Shown here in pieces: positions 33,163-41,388 of a stretch of DNA of 50,364 nucleotides. Position numbers and translations under genes: made by a program. The stretch's first letter is position 1. Each line of letters starts with the position of its first letter. Source of the stretch: JAHEAO01 sp041633555 (GTDB lineage Bacteria > Pseudomonadota > Alphaproteobacteria > Rhodobacterales > Rhodobacteraceae). The stretch is from the NCBI GenBank assembly GCA_041633555.1, contig JBFKFZ010000020.1, positions 1-50,364 on the forward strand, read 5' to 3'. The notes beneath the pieces are model-generated. The model saw only the letters and a program-made list of their open reading frames with translations, had not been told where the DNA came from and did not search any database.

Positions 33163-33648
33163 GTGCCAGATCAAAGCCATAGACCCCTCCTGAAATGCCT
33201 TGGCCTTGCAGCCGCGCTGAGCGCTGGTCTTGCCGCCGGGGTCGCCGCCGCGCAGAACCCACCGCCGCTGAACCAGGAGCCGCATATCAACGGCTCGCTC
33301 CTCGCCGCTGCGGTGGGTGAGATCATCGTGAAAAAATGCGATAGTATCAGCCCGCGATATCTGGTCGTATTCTCCAAGGCCAAGGCGCTGGAGCGATATG
33401 CCCGCAACCTTGGTTTTGGCGAAGCCGAGATCGAGGCATTTCTGGACGACAAGGCCGAGGAAAGGCGGATCCGCAAGGCCGCCCATGCTTATCTCGCGGC
33501 GCAGGGCGTCGTGAAGGATGACAATGAATCCTATTGCGCCGCGGGGCGCGCCGAGATTGAAAAAGGAACGCTGACCGGCTCTCTGATGCGGTCGCGCCGA
33601 CAGGCTGAAACAGGGTCGCAGGCACCGGCCTTCGTGACAAACAGGTGA
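33163..33648 (+). CDS. DUF5333-type secreted protein upstream of nuoG
   Basis: The 161-residue product has a signal peptide (KCLGLAAALSAGLAAGVAAA, cleavage after AAA-Q) and a mature domain with PPPLNQEPHINGSLLAAAVG, VKKCDSISPRYLVVFSKAKA, LERYARNLGFGEAEIEAFLD and a second Cys in NESYCAAGRAEIEKG. This pattern matches short Rhodobacterales proteins called DUF5333 as I recall them, probably periplasmic with one disulfide. I chose GTG at 33163, with GGAG 7 bases upstream. The frame stays open for more than 800 bases upstream, but that part is not coding in style. It ends 4 bases before nuoG. Confidence 0.75.
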   Translation: MPDQSHRPLLKCLGLAAALSAGLAAGVAAAQNPPPLNQEPHINGSLLAAAVGEIIVKKCDSISPRYLVVFSKAKALERYARNLGFGEAEIEAFLDDKAEERRIRKAAHAYLAAQGVVKDDNESYCAAGRAEIEKGTLTGSLMRSRRQAETGSQAPAFVTNR

Positions 33649-33652
33649 ATGG

Positions 33653-35665
33653 ATGTCCAATCTGAAGAAGATCATCATCGACGCACAAGAGGTTGAAGTG
33701 GACGGGGCGATGACCCTGATCCAGGCCTGCGAGGTTGCAGGAATCGAGGTGCCGCGCTTCTGCTACCATGAACGCCTGTCGATCGCCGGCAACTGCCGGA
33801 TGTGTCTGGTCGAGGTCGTTGGCGGCCCACCGAAGCCTGCTGCCTCCTGCGCGATGCAGGTCAAGGACCTGCGCCCCGGACCGGAAGGCCAGCCGCCGGT
33901 CGTCAGAACCAACAGCCCGATGGTGAAGAAAGCCCGCGAGGGGGTGATGGAGTTTCTGCTCATAAACCACCCGCTCGACTGTCCGATCTGCGATCAGGGC
34001 GGCGAATGCGACCTGCAGGATCAGGCGATGGCCTACGGTGTCGATTTCAGCCGCTACCGCGAGCCGAAGCGCGCCTCGGAGGATCTGGACCTTGGCCCTC
34101 TGGTCGAAACCCACATGACGCGCTGCATCTCCTGCACCCGCTGCGTGCGCTTCACTTCCGAGGTTGCCGGAATCACCCAGATGGGCCAGACCGGCCGTGG
34201 CGAGGATGCCGAGATCACCTCTTATCTGGGAGAGACTCTGAACTCTAACCTGCAGGGCAACATCATCGACCTTTGCCCCGTCGGCGCCTTGGTCTCGAAA
34301 CCCTACGCCTTCACCGCCCGGCCTTGGGAACTGACCAAGACCGAGTCGATCGACGTGATGGATGCACTCGGCTCGAACATTCGCGTCGATACCAAGGGCC
34401 GCGAAGTGATGCGCTTTCTGCCCCGCAATCATGACGGCGTGAACGAGGAATGGATTTCCGACAAGACACGTTTCGTCTGGGACGGGCTGCGCCGCCAGCG
34501 GTTGGATACGCCCTATATCCGCGAGAACGGCAAATTGCGGAAGGCAAGCTGGGGTGAAGCGCTGAAGGACGCCGCCGCAGCGATGAAGGGCAAGAAGTTG
34601 GCGGGGCTGGTCGGGGATCTGGCCCCGGTCGAGGCCGCCTTCGCGCTGAAAGAACTGATCGAAAGGCATGGCGGCAGCGTCGAATGCCGTACAGATGGCG
34701 CAAAACTACCCGCCGGTAACCGCTCGGCCTATGTCGGCACCGCCCGGATCGAGGATATCGACAACGCCAAGGCGATCATGCTGATCGGCACCAACCCGGC
34801 CATCGAGGCCCCGGTGCTGAACGCCCGCCTCCGCAAGGCCTGGATCAACGGCGCCAAGATTGGCGTCGTCGGCGAGGCCGCTGACTTGACATATGACTAT
34901 TTCCATCTCGGAACCGGGCGCGACGATCTGGTCAAGATGGCCGCATCTGATCACACCGATGCGCTCGGCAAGGACACGATCGTCATCGTCGGGCAGGGTG
35001 CGCTGACAGAGGCCGATGGCGAGGCGGTGCTCGGCCAGGCCATGAATTTTGCTGAATTGACGGAGTCGAAGTTCCTCGTGCTCCACACCTCTGCCGCGCG
35101 CGTAGGCGCGATGGATGTGGGTGCGGTCACCGACGGCGGCATGGAAGTGCTCAAGGATGCCGAAGTGGTCTACAATCTCGGCGCCGACGAGGTCGACATC
35201 GCGCCGGGTGCCCTCGTCATCTACCAGGGCAGCCACGGCGATCGCGGCGCACACCGCGCAGACATCATCCTGCCGGGGGCCGCCTATACCGAAGAGAACG
35301 GCCTTTTCGTCAATACCGAGGGCCGTCCGCAACTGGCGATGCGCGCCGGCTTCGCGCCGGGCGAGGCGAAAGAGAACTGGGCGATCCTGCGGGCTTTGTC
35401 GGCCGAACTCGGCCAGACGCTGCCCTACGACTCGCTGGCGCAGTTGCGAAAGGCTCTGGTCGCGGCGGTTCCGCATCTTGCGAAGATTGACGAAGTGCCG
35501 AAGAATAGCTGGTCGCCACTGCCGCTCAAGACTCCCGGCAAGGCCGAATTCCGAAATGCGATCAAGGACTTTTACCTGACGAACCCGATCGCTCGGGCAT
35601 CTTCGCTGATGGGCGAACTTTCGGCCAACGCGGCTGCCCGCGGGCAGAAGATCGCGGCAGAATAG
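33653..35665 (+). CDS. nuoG: NADH-quinone oxidoreductase subunit G
   Basis: NuoG is the large iron-sulfur subunit of the NADH module. Three clusters are readable: the 2Fe-2S N1b in CYHERLSIAGNCRMCLVEVV with a later Cys in AASCAMQV, the His/Cys-bound 4Fe-4S N5 in NHPLDCPICDQGGECDLQDQ, and the 4Fe-4S N4 in RCISCTRCVRF with NIIDLCPVGALVS. The C-terminal two thirds is the molybdopterin-oxidoreductase-like domain without cofactor, including DIILPGAAYTEENGLFVNTE. Length (670) is typical of alphaproteobacteria. The extra N7 cluster Cys of E. coli NuoG are not seen. Confidence 0.97.
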   Translation: MSNLKKIIIDAQEVEVDGAMTLIQACEVAGIEVPRFCYHERLSIAGNCRMCLVEVVGGPPKPAASCAMQVKDLRPGPEGQPPVVRTNSPMVKKAREGVMEFLLINHPLDCPICDQGGECDLQDQAMAYGVDFSRYREPKRASEDLDLGPLVETHMTRCISCTRCVRFTSEVAGITQMGQTGRGEDAEITSYLGETLNSNLQGNIIDLCPVGALVSKPYAFTARPWELTKTESIDVMDALGSNIRVDTKGREVMRFLPRNHDGVNEEWISDKTRFVWDGLRRQRLDTPYIRENGKLRKASWGEALKDAAAAMKGKKLAGLVGDLAPVEAAFALKELIERHGGSVECRTDGAKLPAGNRSAYVGTARIEDIDNAKAIMLIGTNPAIEAPVLNARLRKAWINGAKIGVVGEAADLTYDYFHLGTGRDDLVKMAASDHTDALGKDTIVIVGQGALTEADGEAVLGQAMNFAELTESKFLVLHTSAARVGAMDVGAVTDGGMEVLKDAEVVYNLGADEVDIAPGALVIYQGSHGDRGAHRADIILPGAAYTEENGLFVNTEGRPQLAMRAGFAPGEAKENWAILRALSAELGQTLPYDSLAQLRKALVAAVPHLAKIDEVPKNSWSPLPLKTPGKAEFRNAIKDFYLTNPIARASSLMGELSANAAARGQKIAAE

Positions 35666-35667
35666 GC

Positions 35668-36063
35668 GTGCGGGCGAGGGGGCTGATCATGGCTGTCGCC
35701 TTGGCCGGACTGACGGCCTGCGCGCCTGCCGCCCCGGATCCCGATGCGCCATTCACCCCCGAATATCAGGGAATCGAGACGCGCCTGCTCGACGATGACA
35801 TCGTGAATTTCCACGTCGCCATGACCGGTGCGCGCGACAATGACGATGTCGCTGCCTATGCTACCTGCGCCGCGGCGCAATATGCGCTGATCCGAGGCTA
35901 CGGATTTGCGCGCCATGTGCGCACAAATGTAGCGAAAGAGGGTGGCATTTGGCACGGAGATGCGGTTTACACCATCTCGCCGACCTTGCCCAACGGCCTG
36001 CGCACGATTGACGCTACTGTCACCGTGCAAGACTGCGCGGCAGAGGGGATACCGGTGGTGTGA
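35668..36063 (+). CDS. Small lipoprotein between nuoG and nuoH
   Basis: The 131-residue product (GTG start at 35668) begins MRARGLIMAVALAGLTACAP, with lipobox GLTAC (Cys 18). The mature part contains DDDIVNFHVAMTGARDNDDV, a Cys in AAYATCAAAQYALIRGYGF, then VTVQDCAAEG near the end. An ATG at 35689 has a better GAGGGGG site but would leave a signal peptide without positive charge, so I prefer the GTG. It follows nuoG by 2 bases. A similar lipoprotein-like partner lies after nuoD and nuoF; function unknown. Confidence 0.75.
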   Translation: MRARGLIMAVALAGLTACAPAAPDPDAPFTPEYQGIETRLLDDDIVNFHVAMTGARDNDDVAAYATCAAAQYALIRGYGFARHVRTNVAKEGGIWHGDAVYTISPTLPNGLRTIDATVTVQDCAAEGIPVV

Positions 36064-36076
36064 GGGACAAGGCCCA

Positions 36077-37117
36077 ATGATCGAATTTTTCACCGAAACC
36101 AATCTTGGCATCGTCTTGCTGATACTGGGACAGGCGCTTCTGGTGATCGTTCCCCTTCTGCTGGCTCTCGCGTTCCTTATGTATGCCGACCGCAAGGTCT
36201 GGGCGGCCGTGCAGATGCGCCGCGGCCCGAATGTCGTCGGCACCTTCGGCCTGCTGCAAAGTTTCGCCGATTTCCTGAAATACATCGTCAAGGAAGTCGT
36301 CGTGCCCGCCGGGGCCGACAAGGCGGTGTTCTTCCTCGCGCCAATGATCAGTTTCGTGATGGCCGTCATCGCGTGGGTCGCGATCCCGTGGAACGAGGGC
36401 TGGGTGATCGCGGATCTCAACGTCGCGATCCTCTACATTTTCGCCATCTCCTCGCTTGAGGTCTATGGCGTGATCATGGGCGGCTGGGCCTCGAATTCGA
36501 AATATCCTTTCCTCGGCTCACTGCGCTCTGCCGCGCAGATGATTTCTTACGAGGTCTCCATCGGTCTGATCATCATCGGCGTGATCATCTCGACCGGCAG
36601 TATGAATTTCGGCGATATCGTCGCAGCCCAGGACGGTGATTACGGTCTTTTCTCGTGGTATTGGCTGCCGCATTTCCCGATGCTGTTCCTGTTCTTCATC
36701 TCGGCGCTCGCCGAAACCAACCGTCCGCCCTTCGACCTGCCTGAAGCGGAATCCGAGCTCGTTGCCGGATACCAAGTGGAATATTCCTCGACGCCGTTCC
36801 TGCTCTTCATGATCGGCGAACTGATGGCGGTCGTGCTGATGTGCGCGCTGGTTTCACTGCTCTTCCTCGGCGGCTGGCTGTCGCCGATCCCCGGCCTGCC
36901 GGACGGCATTCTCTGGATGGTCCTGAAGATGACCGGCTGTTTCTTCGTCTTCGCGATGGTCAAAGCCATCACGCCGCGCTACCGCTACGACCAGTTGATG
37001 CGGATCGGCTGGAAGGTGTTCTTGCCGCTGTCGCTGGCTTGGGTGGTGATCGTGGCGTTCTTCGCACAATACGGCGTCTTCGGCGGAGCTTATGCCCGCT
37101 GGGCTACGGGGGGATAA
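36077..37117 (+). CDS. nuoH: NADH-quinone oxidoreductase subunit H
   Basis: NuoH is the membrane subunit joining the peripheral arm to the proton-pumping arm and lining the quinone channel. It has about eight or nine membrane helices. Conserved cytoplasmic loops include YADRKVWAAVQMRRGPNVVG, GGWASNSKYPFLGSLRSAAQ and SALAETNRPPFDLPEAESEL, with the Glu/Asp residues of the E-channel. KAITPRYRYDQLMRIGWKVF is near the end. Length is 346 residues. ATG at 36077 gives the standard N-terminus; an earlier in-frame ATG at 35942 lies in the lipoprotein gene. Confidence 0.97.
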   Translation: MIEFFTETNLGIVLLILGQALLVIVPLLLALAFLMYADRKVWAAVQMRRGPNVVGTFGLLQSFADFLKYIVKEVVVPAGADKAVFFLAPMISFVMAVIAWVAIPWNEGWVIADLNVAILYIFAISSLEVYGVIMGGWASNSKYPFLGSLRSAAQMISYEVSIGLIIIGVIISTGSMNFGDIVAAQDGDYGLFSWYWLPHFPMLFLFFISALAETNRPPFDLPEAESELVAGYQVEYSSTPFLLFMIGELMAVVLMCALVSLLFLGGWLSPIPGLPDGILWMVLKMTGCFFVFAMVKAITPRYRYDQLMRIGWKVFLPLSLAWVVIVAFFAQYGVFGGAYARWATGG

Positions 37118-37119
37118 GT

Positions 37120-37614
37120 ATGACCCAGATCGACTATACCCGCGCCGCGAAATATTTTCTGCTTTGGGATTTCATGAAGGGCTTCGGGCTTGGCATGAAA
37201 TATTTCTTCGCCCCGAAGCCGACGTTGAATTACCCGCATGAAAAGGGTCCGCTTTCGCCCCGGTTTCGCGGAGAACATGCGCTGCGCCGCTACCCGAACG
37301 GGGAGGAACGCTGTATCGCCTGCAAGCTCTGCGAGGCGATCTGCCCCGCGCAGGCGATCACTATCGACGCCGAACCGCGCGAGGATGGCAGCAGGCGGAC
37401 CACCCGCTACGATATCGACATGACGAAATGCATCTATTGCGGCTTCTGCCAGGAAGCCTGTCCGGTCGATGCGATCGTCGAGGGGCCGAATTTCGAATTC
37501 GCCACCGAGACCAGGGAAGAGCTTTTCTACACCAAGGAGAAACTCCTTGAAAACGGCGACCGCTGGGAGGCCGAAATTGCCCGCAACCTCGAAATGGATG
37601 CGCCCTATAGATGA
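37120..37614 (+). CDS. nuoI: NADH-quinone oxidoreductase subunit I (two 4Fe-4S)
   Basis: NuoI carries clusters N6a and N6b that relay electrons towards N2. Both Cys sets are complete: CIACKLCEAICPAQAITI and KCIYCGFCQEACPVDAIVEG, each CxxCxxCxxxCP. The N-terminal amphipathic part (YTRAAKYFLLWDFMKGFGLG) lies along the membrane. Length is 164 residues. Start at 37120 with GGGGG upstream, 2 bases after nuoH. It overlaps the CMD-type gene by 4 bases (ATGA). Confidence 0.97.
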   Translation: MTQIDYTRAAKYFLLWDFMKGFGLGMKYFFAPKPTLNYPHEKGPLSPRFRGEHALRRYPNGEERCIACKLCEAICPAQAITIDAEPREDGSRRTTRYDIDMTKCIYCGFCQEACPVDAIVEGPNFEFATETREELFYTKEKLLENGDRWEAEIARNLEMDAPYR

Positions 37615-38018
37615 CCGATTATTCCAAGATGTTCGAGCAGATGATGGAGCAGAGCCAGCAGATGCTCCGCGCCTTCAATCCCGCGCTGGAGAATTTCCAG
37701 GCTTCCGGCTTCGAGAAGATGATGCCGACCATGCCCAAGGATTTCATGGAAATGGTCTGGGGCAATGCCTTCAACAAGGACGGGCTGGATGCCAAGACCC
37801 GGCTTCTGGCGATGCTCGCGGGACTGACCGTTCAGGGCGCGCCGGTCGAACCGATGTTCAAGACCACGGTGCGTCACGCGCTTGAAGCTGGTGCCACTGA
37901 CAAGGAAATCGGAGAGGTCATCTACCAGATGTCGATGCTGGGCGGCCTGCCCGCCATGACCCGTGCGCTCGGCTTCGCGCAGGAGGTCTTTACCGAGAAA
38001 GAGGCGGGGGAGGAATGA
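37611..38018 (+). CDS. Carboxymuconolactone decarboxylase-like (AhpD/CMD fold) protein
   Basis: The 135-residue product has a CMD domain in its second half: LDAKTRLLAMLAGLTVQGAP, then RHALEAGATDKEIGEVIYQM and a hydrophobic end LPAMTRALGFAQEVF. The redox pair CxxC found in AhpD is absent, so it is not an AhpD-type peroxidase partner. The Met/Gln-rich N-terminal 40 residues (MFEQMMEQSQQMLRAF) form a likely helix. Both ends are coupled by ATGA to nuoI and nuoJ. A CMD-like gene here also occurs in related Rhodobacterales as I recall; its task is unknown. Confidence 0.82.
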   Translation: MTDYSKMFEQMMEQSQQMLRAFNPALENFQASGFEKMMPTMPKDFMEMVWGNAFNKDGLDAKTRLLAMLAGLTVQGAPVEPMFKTTVRHALEAGATDKEIGEVIYQMSMLGGLPAMTRALGFAQEVFTEKEAGEE

Positions 38019-38629
38019 CGGTCTTCGATTTCACCTTCTACCTCTTTGCCATCGTGGTGGTGACGTCGGGCCTCTTGACGGTTGTTTCGAAAAACCCGGT
38101 TCATTCGGTTCTCTGGCTGATCCTCGCCTTCCTGTCCTCCGCAGGGCTTTTTGTGCTTCTGGGGGCCGAGTTTGTTGCGATGCTTCTGATCATCGTTTAT
38201 GTCGGCGCCGTGGCGGTGCTTTTCCTGTTCGTCGTCATGATGCTCGATGTCGATTTCGCGGAACTCAGGGGCGAGATGGCGCGCTATATGCCGCTGGCGC
38301 TCTTGATGGGTGTGATCATCCTAATGCAGCTCGCAATGGCACTTGGCGTCTGGGAGTATTCCGACCGGGCCGAGAGCCTGCGCGCGGCGGTCACACCTGC
38401 GCTGGACGAGGTGCATAACACCGCGGCACTGGGCATGCTGATCTATGACGATTACATCCTGCAATTCCAGCTGGCCGGCCTGATCCTGCTGGTGGCGATG
38501 GTCGGCGCGATCGTGCTGACACTGCGGCACCGGACCGACATCAAGCGTCAGGACATCCTGGCACAGATGTACCGCGATCCTGCGAAAGCGATGGAACTCA
38601 AGGACGTCAAATCGGGGCAGGGGCTCTAG
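38015..38629 (+). CDS. nuoJ: NADH-quinone oxidoreductase subunit J
   Basis: NuoJ is a five-helix membrane subunit between NuoH/A and NuoK. Typical parts are NPVHSVLWLILAFLSSAGLF, the helix EFVAMLLIIVYVGAVAVLFL with a pi-bulge-like segment and FVVMMLDVDFAELRG, then the final helix LAGLILLVAMVGAIVLTLRH. Length is 204 residues. It starts with an ATGA overlap. A 127-base gap with REP-like palindromes follows before nuoK. Confidence 0.95.
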   Translation: MTVFDFTFYLFAIVVVTSGLLTVVSKNPVHSVLWLILAFLSSAGLFVLLGAEFVAMLLIIVYVGAVAVLFLFVVMMLDVDFAELRGEMARYMPLALLMGVIILMQLAMALGVWEYSDRAESLRAAVTPALDEVHNTAALGMLIYDDYILQFQLAGLILLVAMVGAIVLTLRHRTDIKRQDILAQMYRDPAKAMELKDVKSGQGL

Positions 38630-38639
38630 GCGGATCCAA

Positions 38640-38715
38640 ATCCCGGACTTGATCCGGGATCTCCCGGCCGTGACCGGCGGGACAAGACGAGAGGTCCCGG
38701 ATCACGTCCGAGACC
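38640..38715. repeat. REP-like palindrome pair between nuoJ and nuoK
   Basis: ATCCCGGA-CTTGA-TCCGGGAT at 38640-38660 is a perfect stem of 8 pairs. A second, imperfect palindrome, GGTCCCGGA-TCACG-TCCGAGACC, follows at 38693-38715 (8 of 9 pairs) with a core like the reverse of the first. A GC-rich stretch with further symmetry joins them. The CTTGA loop and CCGGA flanks match the palindrome at 47628. In the nuo transcript it could form stable hairpins that slow 3' decay or modulate the ratio of the upstream and downstream subunits. Confidence 0.7.
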
Positions 38716-38756
38716 GCGACAGAATTAAGAGGAAGGGGCAGACCCCGAGGGACAAA

Positions 38757-39062
38757 ATGGTCGGACTTGAACATTATCTGGCAGTGGCCGCGACACTTTT
38801 CGTCATCGGCATCTTCGGGCTCTTCCTGAACCGCAAGAACGTCATCATCATCCTGATGTCGATCGAACTGATGCTTCTGGCCGTCAACATCAACTTCGTT
38901 GCCTTTTCCGCCTATCTCGGCGATCTCGTTGGGCAGGTCTTCACCATGTTCGTGCTTACAGTCGCTGCAGCCGAGGCCGCGATCGGCCTTGCGATCCTTG
39001 TCTGTTTCTTCCGCAATCGTGGCACCATCGACGTCGAAGACGTCAATGTGATGAAGGGCTGA
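38757..39062 (+). CDS. nuoK: NADH-quinone oxidoreductase subunit K
   Basis: NuoK is a three-helix subunit homologous to MrpC, with Glu residues in the membrane essential for proton movement. The 101 residues show LEHYLAVAATLFVIGIFGLF, NRKNVIIILMSIELMLLAVN (Glu in the second helix) and the third helix TVAAAEAAIGLAILVCFFRN (second Glu). Start at 38757 follows a GAGGGACAAA stretch. It is the first gene after the REP-like element. 4 bases separate it from nuoL. Confidence 0.96.
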   Translation: MVGLEHYLAVAATLFVIGIFGLFLNRKNVIIILMSIELMLLAVNINFVAFSAYLGDLVGQVFTMFVLTVAAAEAAIGLAILVCFFRNRGTIDVEDVNVMKG

Positions 39063-39066
39063 GCAA

Positions 39067-41388
39067 ATGGAAACCTTTATCCTTTTTGCCCCGCTCGTCG
39101 GTGCCATCATCGCAGGGTTCGGCTGGCGCATGATCGGCGATGCCGGCGCGCAATGGCTTACCACCGGTATCCTTCTGCTGATCGCGTTACTGTCGTGGAT
39201 TGTGTTCTTCACCTTCGACGGCACGACCGAACATATCCAGGTGATGCGCTGGGTCGAGTCCGGCTCGCTCTCGACCGATTGGGCAATACGCATGGACCGG
39301 CTGACGGCGATCATGCTGGTGGTGGTCACGACCGTCTCCAGCCTCGTGCACCTCTATTCCATCGGCTACATGGCGCATGACGAGAACTTCGCGGAAGGTG
39401 AAAGCTACCGGCCGCGATTCTTCGCCTATCTCTCGTTCTTCACCTTCGCCATGCTGATGCTGGTAACCGCCGACAACCTCGTCCAGATGTTCTTCGGCTG
39501 GGAGGGCGTAGGCCTCGCCTCCTATCTGCTGATCGGTTTCTATTTCCGGAAGCCAAGTGCCAATGCCGCCGCGATCAAGGCCTTCATCGTCAACCGGATT
39601 GGCGATTTCGGCTTTGCGCTTGGCATCATGGGCCTCTTCTTCCTGGTCGACAGCATCAAGATGGACGACATCTTTGCCGCGGCCCCGGAACTCGCCCAAA
39701 CCCAGCTGCATTTCCTCTGGACCGAGTGGAATGCCGCAAACTTGCTGGCCTTCCTGCTCTTCGTCGGTGCGATGGGAAAATCTGCGCAGCTTTTCCTGCA
39801 CACCTGGCTGCCTGACGCGATGGAGGGCCCGACGCCGGTTTCCGCTCTGATCCATGCCGCGACGATGGTGACGGCGGGCGTGTTCCTCGTCTGCCGGATG
39901 TCGCCCCTGTTTGAGTATGCGCCCGAAGCCAAGATGGTGGTGATCTATATCGGCGCCTCGACCGCCTTCTTCGCCGCGACCGTGGGCCTCGTGCAGAACG
40001 ACATCAAGCGCGTCATCGCCTATTCGACCTGCTCGCAGCTCGGCTACATGTTCGTGGCCGCGGGTGCCGGCGTCTATTCGGCGGCGATGTTCCACCTTTT
40101 CACCCATGCCTTTTTTAAGGCGATGCTGTTTCTCGGGGCCGGTTCCGTCATCACGGCGATGCACCATGAACAGGACATGCGGAACTATGGCGGGCTACGC
40201 CACAAGATCCCCAAGACCTTCTGGGCGATGATGATCGGAACGCTGGCTATTACCGGTGTTGGCATTCCGCTGACCCATATCGGCTTCGCCGGGTTCCTGT
40301 CGAAGGACGCGATCGTTGAGTCCGCCTATGCAAGCGGTGTGGGCTATGCATTTTGGTTGCTGGTCGTTTCGGCGCTCTTCACCAGTTTCTATTCCTGGCG
40401 GCTGATGTTCATGACCTTCTACGGCGAGCCGCGCGGCGACCATCATGCGCATGAGCACGCCCATGAGAGCCCGTGGACCATGCTGGTCCCGCTTGGCGCG
40501 CTGGCGCTCGGCGCGGTCTTCTCGGGGATGATCTGGTTCGGTTCGTTCTTCGGCGAGCACGAGCAGGTCAACCGCTTCTTCGGCATCCCTGAGCATCAGG
40601 AAGCCGCCGCGGGCGAACATGCCGAGGCCGTCGAGTCGGGCCATGGCGAGACAACCGAAACTGCCGAGGCGGCCCATGCCGAAGCCGCACCTGAGGCCGA
40701 ACCCCACGGCGAGGCCACCGACAGTGCCGCCACTGAGGGCGCCGCCTTGTCCGAGGCCGATCACGCGGCCCCGGCACCTGCGGATCAGGCCGCGGACGCG
40801 CCTGCCGAAGCGGCTGACGACCACGCGACGGTTTCAGCCGAGGCTTCGGCCGCGGAGGAAAATGCAGCGGCCGGGACCGGGGCAGCTGACGATGACGAGC
40901 ATGCCGCCGCCGATACCCATGCCCCCGGCATGGCCCCGGAAGGCGCGATTTTCATGGCGCCCGACAATCACGTCATGGACGAGGCGCATCACGCGCCGAA
41001 TTGGGTCAAGGTGTCGCCCTTCGTCGCGATGCTGATCGGGCTATTCACCGCATGGATGTTCTATATCCGCGAACCTTCCATCCCCGGCCGGCTGGCCGCC
41101 CAGCAGCGCCCGCTTTACGAGTTCCTGCTGAACAAGTGGTATTTCGACGAGATCTTCGACGCGATCTTCACAAAGCCCGCCAAGCAGCTTGGCGGGTTCC
41201 TGTGGAAACGCGGCGATGGCGGCACGATTGACGGCTTCCTGAACGGTCTGGCGATGGGCATCGTGCCGTTCTTCACCCGCCTCGCCGGTCGCGCCCAGTC
41301 GGGCTACCTCTTCCACTATGCCTTCGCGATGGTGCTGGGGATCCTGATCCTGATCACCTGGATGATGCTCGGCGGGGGAGCCAACTGA
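39067..41388 (+). CDS. nuoL: NADH-quinone oxidoreductase subunit L with a large Ala/Glu/His-rich insertion
   Basis: NuoL is the distal proton-pumping subunit of the Mrp-antiporter type with a long lateral helix. The core is intact: FFGWEGVGLASYLLIGFYFR (key Glu), FLLFVGAMGKSAQLFLHTWL (key Lys), PDAMEGPTPVSALIHAATMV and NDIKRVIAYSTCSQLGYMFV. The 773 residues exceed the usual 610-710. The excess is a low-complexity stretch at about residues 508-620, rich in Ala, Glu, Asp and His, between FFGIPEHQEAA and MAPDNHVMDEAHHAPNW. It is read in frame with no stop, and flanking sequence resumes normally. It should lie in an extramembrane loop before the last helices. Confidence 0.95.
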   Translation: METFILFAPLVGAIIAGFGWRMIGDAGAQWLTTGILLLIALLSWIVFFTFDGTTEHIQVMRWVESGSLSTDWAIRMDRLTAIMLVVVTTVSSLVHLYSIGYMAHDENFAEGESYRPRFFAYLSFFTFAMLMLVTADNLVQMFFGWEGVGLASYLLIGFYFRKPSANAAAIKAFIVNRIGDFGFALGIMGLFFLVDSIKMDDIFAAAPELAQTQLHFLWTEWNAANLLAFLLFVGAMGKSAQLFLHTWLPDAMEGPTPVSALIHAATMVTAGVFLVCRMSPLFEYAPEAKMVVIYIGASTAFFAATVGLVQNDIKRVIAYSTCSQLGYMFVAAGAGVYSAAMFHLFTHAFFKAMLFLGAGSVITAMHHEQDMRNYGGLRHKIPKTFWAMMIGTLAITGVGIPLTHIGFAGFLSKDAIVESAYASGVGYAFWLLVVSALFTSFYSWRLMFMTFYGEPRGDHHAHEHAHESPWTMLVPLGALALGAVFSGMIWFGSFFGEHEQVNRFFGIPEHQEAAAGEHAEAVESGHGETTETAEAAHAEAAPEAEPHGEATDSAATEGAALSEADHAAPAPADQAADAPAEAADDHATVSAEASAAEENAAAGTGAADDDEHAAADTHAPGMAPEGAIFMAPDNHVMDEAHHAPNWVKVSPFVAMLIGLFTAWMFYIREPSIPGRLAAQQRPLYEFLLNKWYFDEIFDAIFTKPAKQLGGFLWKRGDGGTIDGFLNGLAMGIVPFFTRLAGRAQSGYLFHYAFAMVLGILILITWMMLGGGAN

